DNA of 64,000 bases from RUG714 sp964623515 (lineage in GTDB: Bacteria > Bacillota > Clostridia > Oscillospirales > Acutalibacteraceae). The stretch lies in contig CAZURV010000008.1 of the NCBI GenBank assembly GCA_964623515.1, positions 1-64,000 of the forward strand, given 5' to 3'. The notes under the pieces are model-generated. The model worked only from the letters and a program-made list of their open reading frames with translations. It did no database searches and was not told the DNA's origin. The position numbers were made by a program, and so were the translations under genes. Below are positions 35,825-44,263 of the stretch, in pieces; positions within the stretch are counted from its first letter, which is position 1, and each line of letters opens with the position of its first letter.

Positions 35825-37324
35825 ATGGCAAAGAAAAAATTATTTAAAAGCAACGGCCTTGATTATAAACAGACGTTTTTGCTTGGATTCGGGTTCATGG
35901 GGTGTATGCTTTTCTGGAGTATTTACAATTCTTATGTTCCCGTAATTTTAAAGTCTCAGCTTGATTCTTTGTGGGGACCGGTTGCCTCGTTTATCGAAGC
36001 GCACCCGTTTTTTAAGTGGGTATCCGTTCCGCTTATTGTTAATGCAATTATGACGATTGACAATATTTTCGGCGTTCTTTTCCAGCCCATGTTTGGCAAA
36101 AAGAGCGACCTTACAAAATCAAAATACGGAAAAAGAATGCCTTTTATACTTCGAGGGCTTCCTATTTGCGCAGTTTTATTTGCATTCATTCCGGTTGCCG
36201 CAAAAACCGTAGGAAGCTTCGGTTGGCTGGGAATAGGCATTATGATGCTTATTATTATCGCATTTAACTTCACAATGTCCGTATGGCGTAGCCCTGTTGT
36301 TGCACTTATGCCGGACTATACGCCGAGCGAGTTGCAGAGCGACGGCAACGCCGTTATCAACATCACAGGCGGAGTCGGTCAGCTGATAGGATTTGTTATC
36401 GGTTCAATCGTAAGTGCGATTGGATTTAAGGAAGCAATTGATAATGGTGATTACACCGCAATATTTGTTGCCGGCGCAATTATATGCGTTTTATGTATGC
36501 TCGTTGTTTTCTCATATGTGAGAAAGCACGGCAAGGAACGCGATTTATCTTCTCAGCTTCAGCAGGCAGAAGAAAATGCGGAAACAGACGCGCCTGCAAA
36601 GAAAAAAATAAAAATTAAAAATCTTGATCTTGATAAATCTCAGAGAAGAAGTCTTTATTTCTGTCTTGTAGCCCTGTTCTTCATTTGCAATGCCACAGAG
36701 GCTATTATTCCGAACTTTACGAACTTTGCAAATGAAACGCTTGATATAGCTCCGATTTATTCAACCATTATGATGGGTGTGTTTGCTGTAAGTCTTGTAG
36801 CCTTTGCGATTCCTGCAGGTATCCTTGGCAGAAAATGGGGCAGAAAGAAAACAATATGCACAGGTTTGATCGCAGTTATCATTATGTTTGCGTTTTACAT
36901 AATTATTTCAATGATTATTCCGTCAATTATGGGAATCGGTAATACCGAAGAACTTAAAACTCAGGCGCCTTGGCTTTGGACAGTTCAATGGATTATGCTT
37001 TGGTGCGCGCTTGTATTCGGCGGCGGCGCAATCGCGTTTGTAAATATCAATACGCTTCCGATTGTTCTTGCAATGGGCGGACGTGATCTTGTCGGCACAT
37101 TTACCGGTTATTATTACACCGCAACATTTTCCGCAGCCATCACCGGGCCTATTCTTTGCGGACTGCTTGTAGGGTTATTTAATGATAACTACAATGCTTT
37201 GTTCTTGTTCTGCGCAATAGCGTTCCTTATTGGTTTCCTTATGATGCTTCCCGTACATCACGGCGAATCAACCGGAGAAGATGAAGAATGGCTGGAAAAG
37301 GCTGTTGAAGACGCTGACGATTGA
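35825..37324 (+). CDS. MFS transporter, sugar cation-symporter-like
   Basis: A 499-residue transporter with about twelve membrane helices in two halves joined by a hydrophilic loop (about residues 235-270, rich in Glu, Ala and Lys). Sequence features such as IFGVLFQPMFGKKSDLTKSKYGKRMPF, and the second-half GILGRKWGRKKTICTG, fit the MFS_1/SLC45-like or GPH-type sugar transporters. Substrate is unknown; a disaccharide or other sugar is a reasonable guess. It has its own promoter and a terminator and no adjacent catabolic gene. Confidence 0.8.
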   Translation: MAKKKLFKSNGLDYKQTFLLGFGFMGCMLFWSIYNSYVPVILKSQLDSLWGPVASFIEAHPFFKWVSVPLIVNAIMTIDNIFGVLFQPMFGKKSDLTKSKYGKRMPFILRGLPICAVLFAFIPVAAKTVGSFGWLGIGIMMLIIIAFNFTMSVWRSPVVALMPDYTPSELQSDGNAVINITGGVGQLIGFVIGSIVSAIGFKEAIDNGDYTAIFVAGAIICVLCMLVVFSYVRKHGKERDLSSQLQQAEENAETDAPAKKKIKIKNLDLDKSQRRSLYFCLVALFFICNATEAIIPNFTNFANETLDIAPIYSTIMMGVFAVSLVAFAIPAGILGRKWGRKKTICTGLIAVIIMFAFYIIISMIIPSIMGIGNTEELKTQAPWLWTVQWIMLWCALVFGGGAIAFVNINTLPIVLAMGGRDLVGTFTGYYYTATFSAAITGPILCGLLVGLFNDNYNALFLFCAIAFLIGFLMMLPVHHGESTGEDEEWLEKAVEDADD

Positions 37325-37357
37325 TTATTCAAAAATAGAATTAAAAAATCATCTGTT

Positions 37358-37395
37358 CAAGGGATACTTTTATTAAGTGGGTATCCCTTGTTTTA
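37358..37395 (+). terminator. Terminator after the MFS gene
   Basis: CAAGGGATAC (37358-37367) pairs with GTATCCCTTG (37381-37390), followed by TTTTAT. Confidence 0.8.
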
Positions 37396-37459
37396 TATCA
37401 TTTCGTGTATAGTTAAACCATAATTTAAACAGATAAAATTTATTTTGCAGGTGTGAGAT

Positions 37460-38131
37460 ATGGATAATAAAATGAACGATTGGGACAGAATGGTAAGCGG
37501 TAAACTGTATAATGCCGCGTCCGAGGATTTAATTAAGAAGCATTCGCTCGGTATGTTGCGCTGTGACAGATACAATCGGATTCCGCTGTGGAGGTATGGC
37601 GCAAAGCAAAGGGCGTTAAGGCGATTGATTCCATCATCGAAAGGTCAAAATTTTATTGTGTTTGCACCGTTCTATTGTGAGTACGGAGTCAATATTCGGG
37701 TTGGAAAAGAGTGTTTTATAAACTATAACTGCACCTTTTTGGATATATCTCCTATTACTCTTGAAGACGGAGTATGGATAGGCTCAAATGTTACATTAGC
37801 GACTCCTTTACATCCGTTTCTAGCTGAAGAAAGATTATCTCAGAATTATCCTGACGGATATCACGATTTGGAGTATTCAAAACCTATTGTGATAAAAAAG
37901 AATGTTTGGATTTGTTCAGGTGCAATAGTCAGCGGCGGAGTTACAGTCGGTGAAAACAGCATTGTTGCAGCAGGTGCGGTGGTGGTAAAAGATGTTCCTG
38001 CCGACACGATAGTCGGCGGAGTTCCCGCAAAAGGCATCCGAAAAATTAATGAGGCCGATCGTATAAACGTATGGGAAACATATATTAAGAACGAAATGCC
38101 GCTCTCGGAACGTGATAAGCGGAAAATGTAA
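37460..38131 (+). CDS. Sugar O-acetyltransferase (maltose/galactoside acetyltransferase family)
   Basis: A 223-residue trimeric left-handed beta-helix acetyltransferase of the Maa/LacA type, transferring acetyl from acetyl-CoA to sugars. The N-terminal segment MVSGKLYNAASEDLIKK is the maltose acetyltransferase signature; the hexapeptide repeats run from about residue 70 to 195, with INYNCTFLDISPITLEDGVW, TPLHPF and VGENSIVAAGAVVVKDVP. The sugar acceptor cannot be specified. It ends 11 bases before repeat copy C. Confidence 0.9.
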   Translation: MDNKMNDWDRMVSGKLYNAASEDLIKKHSLGMLRCDRYNRIPLWRYGAKQRALRRLIPSSKGQNFIVFAPFYCEYGVNIRVGKECFINYNCTFLDISPITLEDGVWIGSNVTLATPLHPFLAEERLSQNYPDGYHDLEYSKPIVIKKNVWICSGAIVSGGVTVGENSIVAAGAVVVKDVPADTIVGGVPAKGIRKINEADRINVWETYIKNEMPLSERDKRKM

Positions 38132-38142
38132 AATTGTTGATT

Positions 38143-38316
38143 TATAACCTATTCGCCGATGTCCCCGCCTCTTAGGCGGCAGAGTCCATTTCAGAATTTC
38201 AGCGGGAGGGATAATCTTCCTCTGAAACCCTGAGGAGCGAATGCTCCCTGCGCAGGTTGCAATCATTTGCAAGCGCCGTTTCAAGCGAACTTGATGGAGT
38301 ACTGCTCCAATTGAAA
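38143..38316 (+). repeat. Interspersed repeat, copy C (about 174 bp)
   Basis: Third copy, starting TATAACCTATTCGCCGATG. It is the most divergent at its end (CCAATTGAAA instead of CCGATTTAAA). It lies between the acetyltransferase gene and the convergent DUF815 gene, just ahead of a terminator. Confidence 0.88.
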
Positions 38317-38324
38317 AGGAATTT

Positions 38325-38352
38325 AACCCGCTGTAAAAACAGCGGGTTATTT
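38325..38352. terminator. Terminator between the acetyltransferase and DUF815 genes
   Basis: AACCCGCTGT (38325-38334), a four-base loop, and ACAGCGGGTT (38339-38348): a perfect 10-bp stem near the ends of two convergent genes. Confidence 0.8.
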
Positions 38353-38375
38353 GTATAATATGCATAAAAGCACGG

Positions 38376-39653
38376 TTATCTGGTATTGAATGTATCAACG
38401 GAAAGAGAATCTATAAACTGTTTTGCAGCCCTTGGATTTCTGCCGTCATTTCTGATTGCAAAAGCCTCGGCTTTGCTGATTAAAAGCTTGCGATTCATTT
38501 TTATTCCTGCTTTGTCTGCAAGTTCAGTAACGATTTTTTCGTAAAGCAGTTTGTCCGGTTTTGTAAACGTTATTTTCAGCCCGAATCTGGCTGAAAGGCT
38601 TATTATTTCCTGTATCTTGTCGTTTACGCTGATTTCATCGCCTTCACGGTCGCCCGCAATTTCTTTAAATAAATGTCTGTGGTTGCTTGTAACGTAAATC
38701 AACATATTATCGCCTCTACTGTTTACGCTTCCCTCAAGTATTGCCTTCAGTGCGCAGAAGTCTTTGTCATCGGAAGCAAAGGTCAAATCATCTATAAACA
38801 GAATGAATTTAAGCGGATTGTGTGCCAAACGGTCCATAAGTCCCTGTATCAGATAAAGCTGTGTCTTTTTAAGCTCTATCAAACGAAGGCCCCTGTCGAA
38901 AAATTCATTTACCGTTGCTTTAATCGTACTGCTTTTGCCTGTTCCTGCATCACCATAAAGCAAAACATTATTCGCAGGCTTTCCACCGAGAAAAGCAAGC
39001 GTGTTTGCAATAATTTTGTTTTTTTCGGATTCATATCCGTACAGTTCATCAAGTCTTTGGGTATCGGGGTGAAGTATCGGCACGATATTTCCGTCGCCGT
39101 CCAGAATAAACATACGGTGCTTTGAGAAAATTCCGAATCCTTTTGTGTGCATATTTTTTATGCAGTCTTGATATATGGATTCAAAATCCGTTTTATTCGA
39201 CGGAATCAGCGGGAGATTTGCTTCGGGAACGAGCTTTTTAATCTCGCTTCCGTCAAAATCGGAAATTTCCGTAAAAAGCATCAGCTCTTTTTTTAACTGA
39301 TTTTTTAAAAAAGCTTCATCGCCTTTTCCGCTTACGCAGAAATCCGTAAATATATTTTCATTATTTGTTATTATGTCTTTAAGATATCCCGAAAATGATT
39401 CACTTTTCTTTAACAGCGCGCTTAAAAATTCGCAGTACGCCGAAGCGAGGGCAAGCTTGTCCTTTTCATTGACGGAAAGCAGCTCTATGAATTTTTCAAA
39501 AATATCATCTTCGGTAATGTTTCGGAAAATAATTAAACTTTTAATTTTCAGCAAATAGTTTTTATTCAAAACAGCATCCTTCTTTTCAGTACAGATAATA
39601 TTAACAATATATACAGGCAGTTCTCTGTCCGATAGGAGAAAGAGACCGAGCAT
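38376..39653 (-). CDS. DUF815 AAA+ ATPase
   Basis: A 425-residue protein of the DUF815 family, a group of AAA+ ATPases of unknown role found in Firmicutes and Proteobacteria. The N-terminal half is a helical region without obvious motif; the ATPase half has Walker A in VLLYGDAGTGKSSTIKA (about residue 230), Walker B in FILFIDDLTFASDDKDF and a sensor-like YVTSNHRHL followed by an arginine-rich C-terminal part. The start ATG is preceded by AGGA eight bases away; other in-frame starts are possible. It is followed on the same strand by nothing but repeat copy C. Confidence 0.85.
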   Translation of the reverse strand: MLGLFLLSDRELPVYIVNIICTEKKDAVLNKNYLLKIKSLIIFRNITEDDIFEKFIELLSVNEKDKLALASAYCEFLSALLKKSESFSGYLKDIITNNENIFTDFCVSGKGDEAFLKNQLKKELMLFTEISDFDGSEIKKLVPEANLPLIPSNKTDFESIYQDCIKNMHTKGFGIFSKHRMFILDGDGNIVPILHPDTQRLDELYGYESEKNKIIANTLAFLGGKPANNVLLYGDAGTGKSSTIKATVNEFFDRGLRLIELKKTQLYLIQGLMDRLAHNPLKFILFIDDLTFASDDKDFCALKAILEGSVNSRGDNMLIYVTSNHRHLFKEIAGDREGDEISVNDKIQEIISLSARFGLKITFTKPDKLLYEKIVTELADKAGIKMNRKLLISKAEAFAIRNDGRNPRAAKQFIDSLSVDTFNTR

Positions 39654-39680
39654 ATATTTGATTCCTGATTTTCCTTATGA

Positions 39681-40436
39681 TTACGGATTTAAAGTTTTAC
39701 TTAAAAATGCACGAAGGATCGGACTTTTGGGATTAGTGAATATTGCTTCAGGGGATCCGATTTCTTCTATTACGCCGTTTGCCATAAATATGATTTTATC
39801 AGCAACATTTTTTGCAAATTCCATTTCGTGCGTTACAACTATCATTGTAGAGTCATCGCTTTTCAGCGAACGGATAACATTGAGTACTTCTCCCGTAAGT
39901 TCGGGGTCGAGGGCCGAAGTTGGTTCGTCAAAACACAGAATATCAGGGGACATAGCAAGCGCCCTTGCTATCGCAACTCTCTGTTGCTGTCCGCCTGAAA
40001 GCTGGCAGGGATAAAAATTCTTTTTATCTGAAAGACCTACTCGTTCAATTGTACGCAAAGCGTTTTTTTCTATGTTTTCCTTGCTGTCCGTTTTCATCAT
40101 TTGCGGAGCAAGCATGATGTTCTGCAAAACTGTATACTGCGGAAAAAGATTGAATTGCTGAAAAACAAGACCAAAATGCAGCCTTTTATTACGCAAATCT
40201 TTTTCTTTGATTTTTTTATCGGTTTCTCCGTTATAAATCACTTCTCCGGCGACTGTGATTGTGCCGTGTTCCGCAAACTCCAAAAAATTTATGCATCGGA
40301 GAAGCGTAGTTTTGCCTGAACCGGATGAACCTATAATTGCCAGAACTTCGCCTTTTTTAAGGCTGAAATCAATTCCTTTCAGCACTTTTGTTCTCCCGAA
40401 ACTTTTCCTTAAATCTTTTATTTCCAGAATAGCCAT
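39681..40436 (-). CDS. Polar amino acid ABC transporter ATP-binding protein
   Basis: A 251-residue GlnQ/ArtP-type ATPase energising amino-acid import. Walker A is IIGSSGSGKTTLLRCINFL, the signature is LSGGQQQRVAIARALA, and Walker B is ILCFDEPTSALDPEL, with the switch histidine in VVTHEMEFA. GGAGGTAA precedes the ATG. It is the third gene of the operon transcribed on the minus strand: binding protein (41169-41981), permease, ATPase. The permease stop lies 12 bases upstream. The substrate is probably a polar amino acid; the exact one is not evident. Confidence 0.94.
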   Translation of the reverse strand: MAILEIKDLRKSFGRTKVLKGIDFSLKKGEVLAIIGSSGSGKTTLLRCINFLEFAEHGTITVAGEVIYNGETDKKIKEKDLRNKRLHFGLVFQQFNLFPQYTVLQNIMLAPQMMKTDSKENIEKNALRTIERVGLSDKKNFYPCQLSGGQQQRVAIARALAMSPDILCFDEPTSALDPELTGEVLNVIRSLKSDDSTMIVVTHEMEFAKNVADKIIFMANGVIEEIGSPEAIFTNPKSPILRAFLSKTLNP

Positions 40437-40448
40437 TATTTACCTCCT

Positions 40449-41108
40449 TCAGATACTGAAATAACTCATTTTCTTTTCGATTGCATTGAATAAAAGCGTG
40501 AGTATTCCGCAGAATGCAAGGAAGAATCCGGCTGTGTAAAACAGAGGCCATATGATAGCTTCCGTTGTTATGTAGTCTTCGCCGTATCTGATAAGCTCTA
40601 TAATCGCAATTGTTCTCGCAAGCGAGGTGTCTTTAACAAGCGTTATGATTTCATTACTCATCGGCGGTACGATTCTTTTGATAACCTGAAGGAGCGTTAC
40701 CCTGAAGAATATTTGACTCCTTGTCATTCCCAGCACCAGACCGGCTTCTTGTTGTCCTTTGGGAATGGATTGAATCCCGCCCCTGTATATTTCGGAAAAG
40801 TAACATGCATAGTTGATGATAAAAGCGATGCATGCCGCTTTGAAACGGTAAGTATTATCGGTAGCAATTCCGAAAATCAGGCCCGGACCGTAAAACACGA
40901 TTATAATCTGAAGCATAAGCGGCGTGCCGCGGATTATCCAGATAATGATTTTTATCAGTGCGCTGAGCGGTTTGAATTTTGACATAGAGCCGAAGCTCAG
41001 CGCAAGACCGAACGGAAGCGCAAACGCCAGTGTGATTCCGAAAAGCTTGAAATTGATCCAAAACCCTTTTAAAAGCTCCAGCGTAACTTCCAGAAAAGAA
41101 GTTCCCAT
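40449..41108 (-). CDS. Polar amino acid ABC transporter permease
   Basis: A 219-residue HisM/GlnP-type permease with about five membrane helices. The coupling-helix region EAGLVLGMTRSQIFFRVTLL and the conserved GTPLMLQIIIVFYGPGL early on are typical. GGAGGG precedes the ATG. It sits between the binding protein, from which it is separated by a terminator-like hairpin, and the ATPase. Confidence 0.92.
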   Translation of the reverse strand: MGTSFLEVTLELLKGFWINFKLFGITLAFALPFGLALSFGSMSKFKPLSALIKIIIWIIRGTPLMLQIIIVFYGPGLIFGIATDNTYRFKAACIAFIINYACYFSEIYRGGIQSIPKGQQEAGLVLGMTRSQIFFRVTLLQVIKRIVPPMSNEIITLVKDTSLARTIAIIELIRYGEDYITTEAIIWPLFYTAGFFLAFCGILTLLFNAIEKKMSYFSI

Positions 41109-41120
41109 CTCATTCCCTCC

Positions 41121-41156
41121 AAAGAAAACAGGCAGAGAGCAAGAGCCCTCTGCCCG
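41121..41156 (-). terminator. Intercistronic hairpin between binding-protein and permease genes
   Basis: GGCAGAG (41131-41137) and CTCTGCC (41148-41154) form a stem with T-rich sequence following it on the minus strand (TGTTTTCTTT). It probably attenuates read-through, so the binding protein is made in excess of the membrane parts. Confidence 0.65.
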
Positions 41157-41168
41157 GATTTATTGAAA

Positions 41169-41981
41169 TTATTTTGCAATATCAACGCCGTATTTATCAG
41201 AAAGTGTTTGAAGTGTTCCGTCGGTTTTTGAGGCTGCAATAAATTTATTAAGTTCTGCAAGCACGTCAGAACCTTGTCTTACACCTACGCCATATTCTTC
41301 TGTTGTGAGAGAAAGCTTGTATGTAAGATCAGAAAAATCTCCGCCATCGGCAGTCATCGTGTTTGCCATTGTGGAGTCGATGATGCATGCGTCTGATGTG
41401 CCGGATTTCACTTCTTTTAAAGCGTCTGCCTGTGCGGTTAAAGATACAATATTGCTTGTATATTTCTTTGCTTCGGTTTCTCCTGCTGAACCTTTTTCAA
41501 CGGCGATTGTTAAGTATTTTAATTCATCTGCCGTATCAACAACCTTATCTGCTTTCATAACAACAACCTGGCTGTTGCCGGCGTATGCATTCGAAACATC
41601 GCAGTTCTTCTTAACGGAATCGCTGATTGTCATTCCGTTCCAGATACAATCGATTGTTTTTCCTTTGAGTTCAATGAACTTGTTGTCCCATTTGATTTCA
41701 ACAAACTCAACTTCAACACCGATTGATTTTGCAAAAGCTTCTGCAAATTCAGCGTCAAAACCTGTCCATTCGCCATCTTCCTTGTAATCAATAGGCTTGT
41801 AGTCCGTAACGCCTACAACGAGCTTGCCTTTTTCCTTTATGTAGGCAAGATCCGAATCGGTTGCGGTATTCTGTGAGGTGTTGTCTGACGCGTCAGCGTC
41901 TTTCTTGGTGCATGCCGAGAACATAAACAAAACCGAAAGCACCATCAGTGCTGCAATTACAGCGGATAAAAACTTTTTCAT
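41169..41981 (-). CDS. Polar amino acid ABC transporter substrate-binding lipoprotein
   Basis: A 270-residue extracytoplasmic solute-binding protein. The N-terminal signal peptide ends in a lipobox (FMFSACTKKD), so the mature protein is lipid-anchored at the cysteine. Family motifs follow: LVVGVTDYKPIDYKEDGEWT, GFDAEFAEAFAKSIGV, EFVEIKWDNKFIELKGKTID. AAGGAG precedes the ATG. A TTTACT-17-TATAAT promoter with a nearby palindrome lies upstream. The substrate is probably a polar amino acid such as cystine or glutamine; this is not decided by sequence. Confidence 0.94.
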   Translation of the reverse strand: MKKFLSAVIAALMVLSVLFMFSACTKKDADASDNTSQNTATDSDLAYIKEKGKLVVGVTDYKPIDYKEDGEWTGFDAEFAEAFAKSIGVEVEFVEIKWDNKFIELKGKTIDCIWNGMTISDSVKKNCDVSNAYAGNSQVVVMKADKVVDTADELKYLTIAVEKGSAGETEAKKYTSNIVSLTAQADALKEVKSGTSDACIIDSTMANTMTADGGDFSDLTYKLSLTTEEYGVGVRQGSDVLAELNKFIAASKTDGTLQTLSDKYGVDIAK

Positions 41982-42042
41982 TCCTTTTCTCCTTGCTTCA
42001 TTAAAAAATATGATTGATTCAGCGTGAAATTGATTTAACGAG

Positions 42043-42098
42043 TTAGCACGCTAAATTGACAACGTGTATATTATAACACTTTTTTCCTAAAAAGTAAA
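42043..42098 (-). promoter_or_regulatory. Promoter and candidate operator of the minus-strand ABC operon
   Basis: Minus-strand TTTACT (42093-42098) and TATAAT (42070-42075), spacer 17. About 10-20 bases after the expected start is a palindrome TTAGCACGCTAA (42043-42054 on the plus strand), a candidate repressor site. The stretch 42099-42205 between this promoter and the next one shows nothing else I can identify. Confidence 0.55.
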
Positions 42099-42205
42099 TA
42101 TGAAATGTAATATTTTATAAGAATACCCATATCATTGTGCGTTAGTTATTGGAGATTTATATAAATATAAATGCCAAAGGTGGGTAAAATTATGAAATTT
42201 TTCGC

Positions 42206-42234
42206 TTGACACAGCGGCGCTGTATTGATATAAT
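42206..42234 (+). promoter_or_regulatory. Consensus promoter of the leu-ilv leader
   Basis: TTGACA (42206-42211) and TATAAT (42229-42234) with exactly 17 bases between: a perfect sigma-A consensus. Confidence 0.85.
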
Positions 42235-42240
42235 GTATAA

Positions 42241-42522
42241 AAATGCAATACATAAAGCGAAGAAGGGAATCAGTAGCATTCAATTCGATTGCAGAGAGTC
42301 GGTGTAGGCTGTAAACCGATATCGGATGTTTGTGAAACTCCTCCCGGAGCTGCCGTTGCAAAGGCTTTGGCTGTGTAGTGACGGACGGTTTATCCCCGAT
42401 ATAAGGATACGCCTGTTATAATGCAGGAATGAGCGGCCGGTGATCGGCAATTAGAGTGGTACCGCGGAATTGTTTTATACTTTCGTCTCTGAATTTTCAG
42501 GACGGGAGTTTTTTTATTACAA
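42241..42522 (+). promoter_or_regulatory. T-box leader of leuA, probably leucine-specific
   Basis: The T-box gagtggtaccgcgg lies at 42454-42467, followed by the terminator arm CGTCTCTGAA with TTCAGGACG (42484-42502) and a T-run (42510-42516). AGTAGC and AGAGAG motifs of stem I are at about 42272 and 42295. CTC at 42338-42340, in TGTGAAACTCC, is the best specifier candidate and encodes leucine, matching the downstream leu genes. Uncharged tRNA-Leu would stabilise the antiterminator. Confidence 0.9.
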
Positions 42523-42577
42523 CTGTTCAGGTAGATTATCTGCGGATGTAAATTATCGTAATTAAAGGGGTAAATGT

Positions 42578-44245
42578 ATGAAAAATTATCAGAAATACCA
42601 TAAGCAGTATTTTAATCCTCCATACTGCGGGAAGAAATGGGCCGAGAAAGACAGCGTGGAAAAAGCGCCCGTTTGGTGCAGTGTGGATTTGAGAGACGGA
42701 AATCAGTCTCTTATGGTGCCGATGAGCCTTGAGGAAAAACTCGAATTTTTTCAGCTTTTGGTAAAAATCGGTTTCAAGGAAATTGAGGTAGGCTTTCCGG
42801 CGGCAAGTGAAACGGAATATAATTTTCTGCGTGCGTTGATAGAAAAAAATATGGTACCGGACGATGTAACGCTTCAGGTGCTTACGCAGGCGCGAGAACA
42901 TATCATCAGAAAAACTTTTGAAGCAATTCACGGCGCAAAGAATGTTATTGTTCATGTGTACAATTCAACATCTGTTGCCCAAAGAGAACAGGTATTCAAA
43001 AAAGATAAAGATGAAATTAAACAGATTGCGGTAGACGGCGCAAAACTTCTTATGGATTTATCAAAAGAGTCAGCTTGTGAAAATATGCGATTTGAGTATT
43101 CTCCGGAATCTTTTACCGGAACCGAGCCCGAATATGCGCTTGAGGTCTGCAATGCAGTGCTTGACGTATGGAAGCCGACTGCAGATAAAAAAGCCATCAT
43201 AAATCTTCCGGTAACCGTTGAACATTCTATGCCGCACGTTTATGCAAATCAGATTGAATATATGTGTGACAATCTGAAATACCGTGAAAACATTGTGGTT
43301 TCGCTTCATCCGCATAACGATAGGGGCTGTGCGGTTGCGGACGCGGAGTTTGGTCTTCTCGCAGGGGCGGACAGAATTGAAGGCACGCTTTTCGGAAACG
43401 GAGAGCGTACCGGAAACGTAGATATTGTGACGCTCGCAATCAATATGTTTTCGCAGGGTGTGGATCCGGAACTCGATTTTTCAAATATGCCTGAAATCGC
43501 AGAACTGTATGAGCGCGTAACCAGAATGCATATTTACGACAGAAATCCTTATGCCGGCAAGCTCGTTTTCGCCGCGTTCTCGGGTTCTCATCAGGACGCG
43601 ATTGCAAAGGGTATGAAATACAGAAAAGAACATAATCTCGATTATTGGACCGTTCCTTATCTTCCGATTGACCCGAAAGATGTGGGGAGGGAATATGAAA
43701 CCGATGTCATTCGTATCAATTCGCAGAGCGGAAAAGGCGGAATCGGTTATATGCTCGAACACAAATTCGGCTATATTCTCCCGCCTAAAATGAGAGAGTC
43801 CGTGGGTTATACCGTTAAGAACGTATCCGATAAACTTCATAAGGAACTTTCACCGGATGAAGTATTCGGTATATTCAAAGATGAATATATCAATCTGAAT
43901 TCACCTATAGAACTTGTGGATTATCATTTTGTGCGCAATCCCGAAATCAGGGTTACGCTTACCATTCTCAAAGACGGAAAGCAGTTTGATTGTTCCGCAA
44001 AGGGGAACGGCAGGCTTGATGCGGTAAGCAACGCGATTAAACAGCATCTCGGCGTTTCCTATTCAAACCTTAACTATACCGAGCATGCACTTTCCGAAGG
44101 ATCAAATTCACAGGCCGTTACATATGTGAGCATAACTATGGATGACGGCAGCATCAGCTACGGTGCAGGTGTTAACGATGATATTATCGCTTCATCCATC
44201 AACGCACTGTTTACTGCAATCAACCGAAAATTATTAAAGAAGTAA
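42578..44245 (+). CDS. leuA: 2-Isopropylmalate synthase
   Basis: Catalyses the first step of leucine synthesis, condensing 2-ketoisovalerate with acetyl-CoA. The 555-residue protein is the long type seen in Actinobacteria and some Clostridia, beginning KYHKQYFNPPYCGKKWAE. The DRE-TIM barrel shows VDLRDGNQSLMVPM, EIEVGFPAASETEYNF and the metal-binding HPHNDRGCAVADAEFGLLAG, then GNGERTGNVDIVTLA. The C-terminal LeuA dimer domain (about residues 440-555) is the leucine feedback site. AAAGGGG precedes the ATG. It is the first gene behind the T-box and leads the branched-chain block. The family also includes citramalate and homocitrate synthases, but the flanking leu genes settle the call. Confidence 0.95.
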   Translation: MKNYQKYHKQYFNPPYCGKKWAEKDSVEKAPVWCSVDLRDGNQSLMVPMSLEEKLEFFQLLVKIGFKEIEVGFPAASETEYNFLRALIEKNMVPDDVTLQVLTQAREHIIRKTFEAIHGAKNVIVHVYNSTSVAQREQVFKKDKDEIKQIAVDGAKLLMDLSKESACENMRFEYSPESFTGTEPEYALEVCNAVLDVWKPTADKKAIINLPVTVEHSMPHVYANQIEYMCDNLKYRENIVVSLHPHNDRGCAVADAEFGLLAGADRIEGTLFGNGERTGNVDIVTLAINMFSQGVDPELDFSNMPEIAELYERVTRMHIYDRNPYAGKLVFAAFSGSHQDAIAKGMKYRKEHNLDYWTVPYLPIDPKDVGREYETDVIRINSQSGKGGIGYMLEHKFGYILPPKMRESVGYTVKNVSDKLHKELSPDEVFGIFKDEYINLNSPIELVDYHFVRNPEIRVTLTILKDGKQFDCSAKGNGRLDAVSNAIKQHLGVSYSNLNYTEHALSEGSNSQAVTYVSITMDDGSISYGAGVNDDIIASSINALFTAINRKLLKK

Positions 44246-44263
44246 ACCTTGGGGTGATTAAAC

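Noticed and set aside
42041..42056. CIRCE heat-shock operator at TTAGCACGCTAA
   Set aside because: CIRCE needs TTAGCACTC and GAGTGCTAA nine bases apart; only a short partly similar palindrome is present and the gene is not a chaperone.
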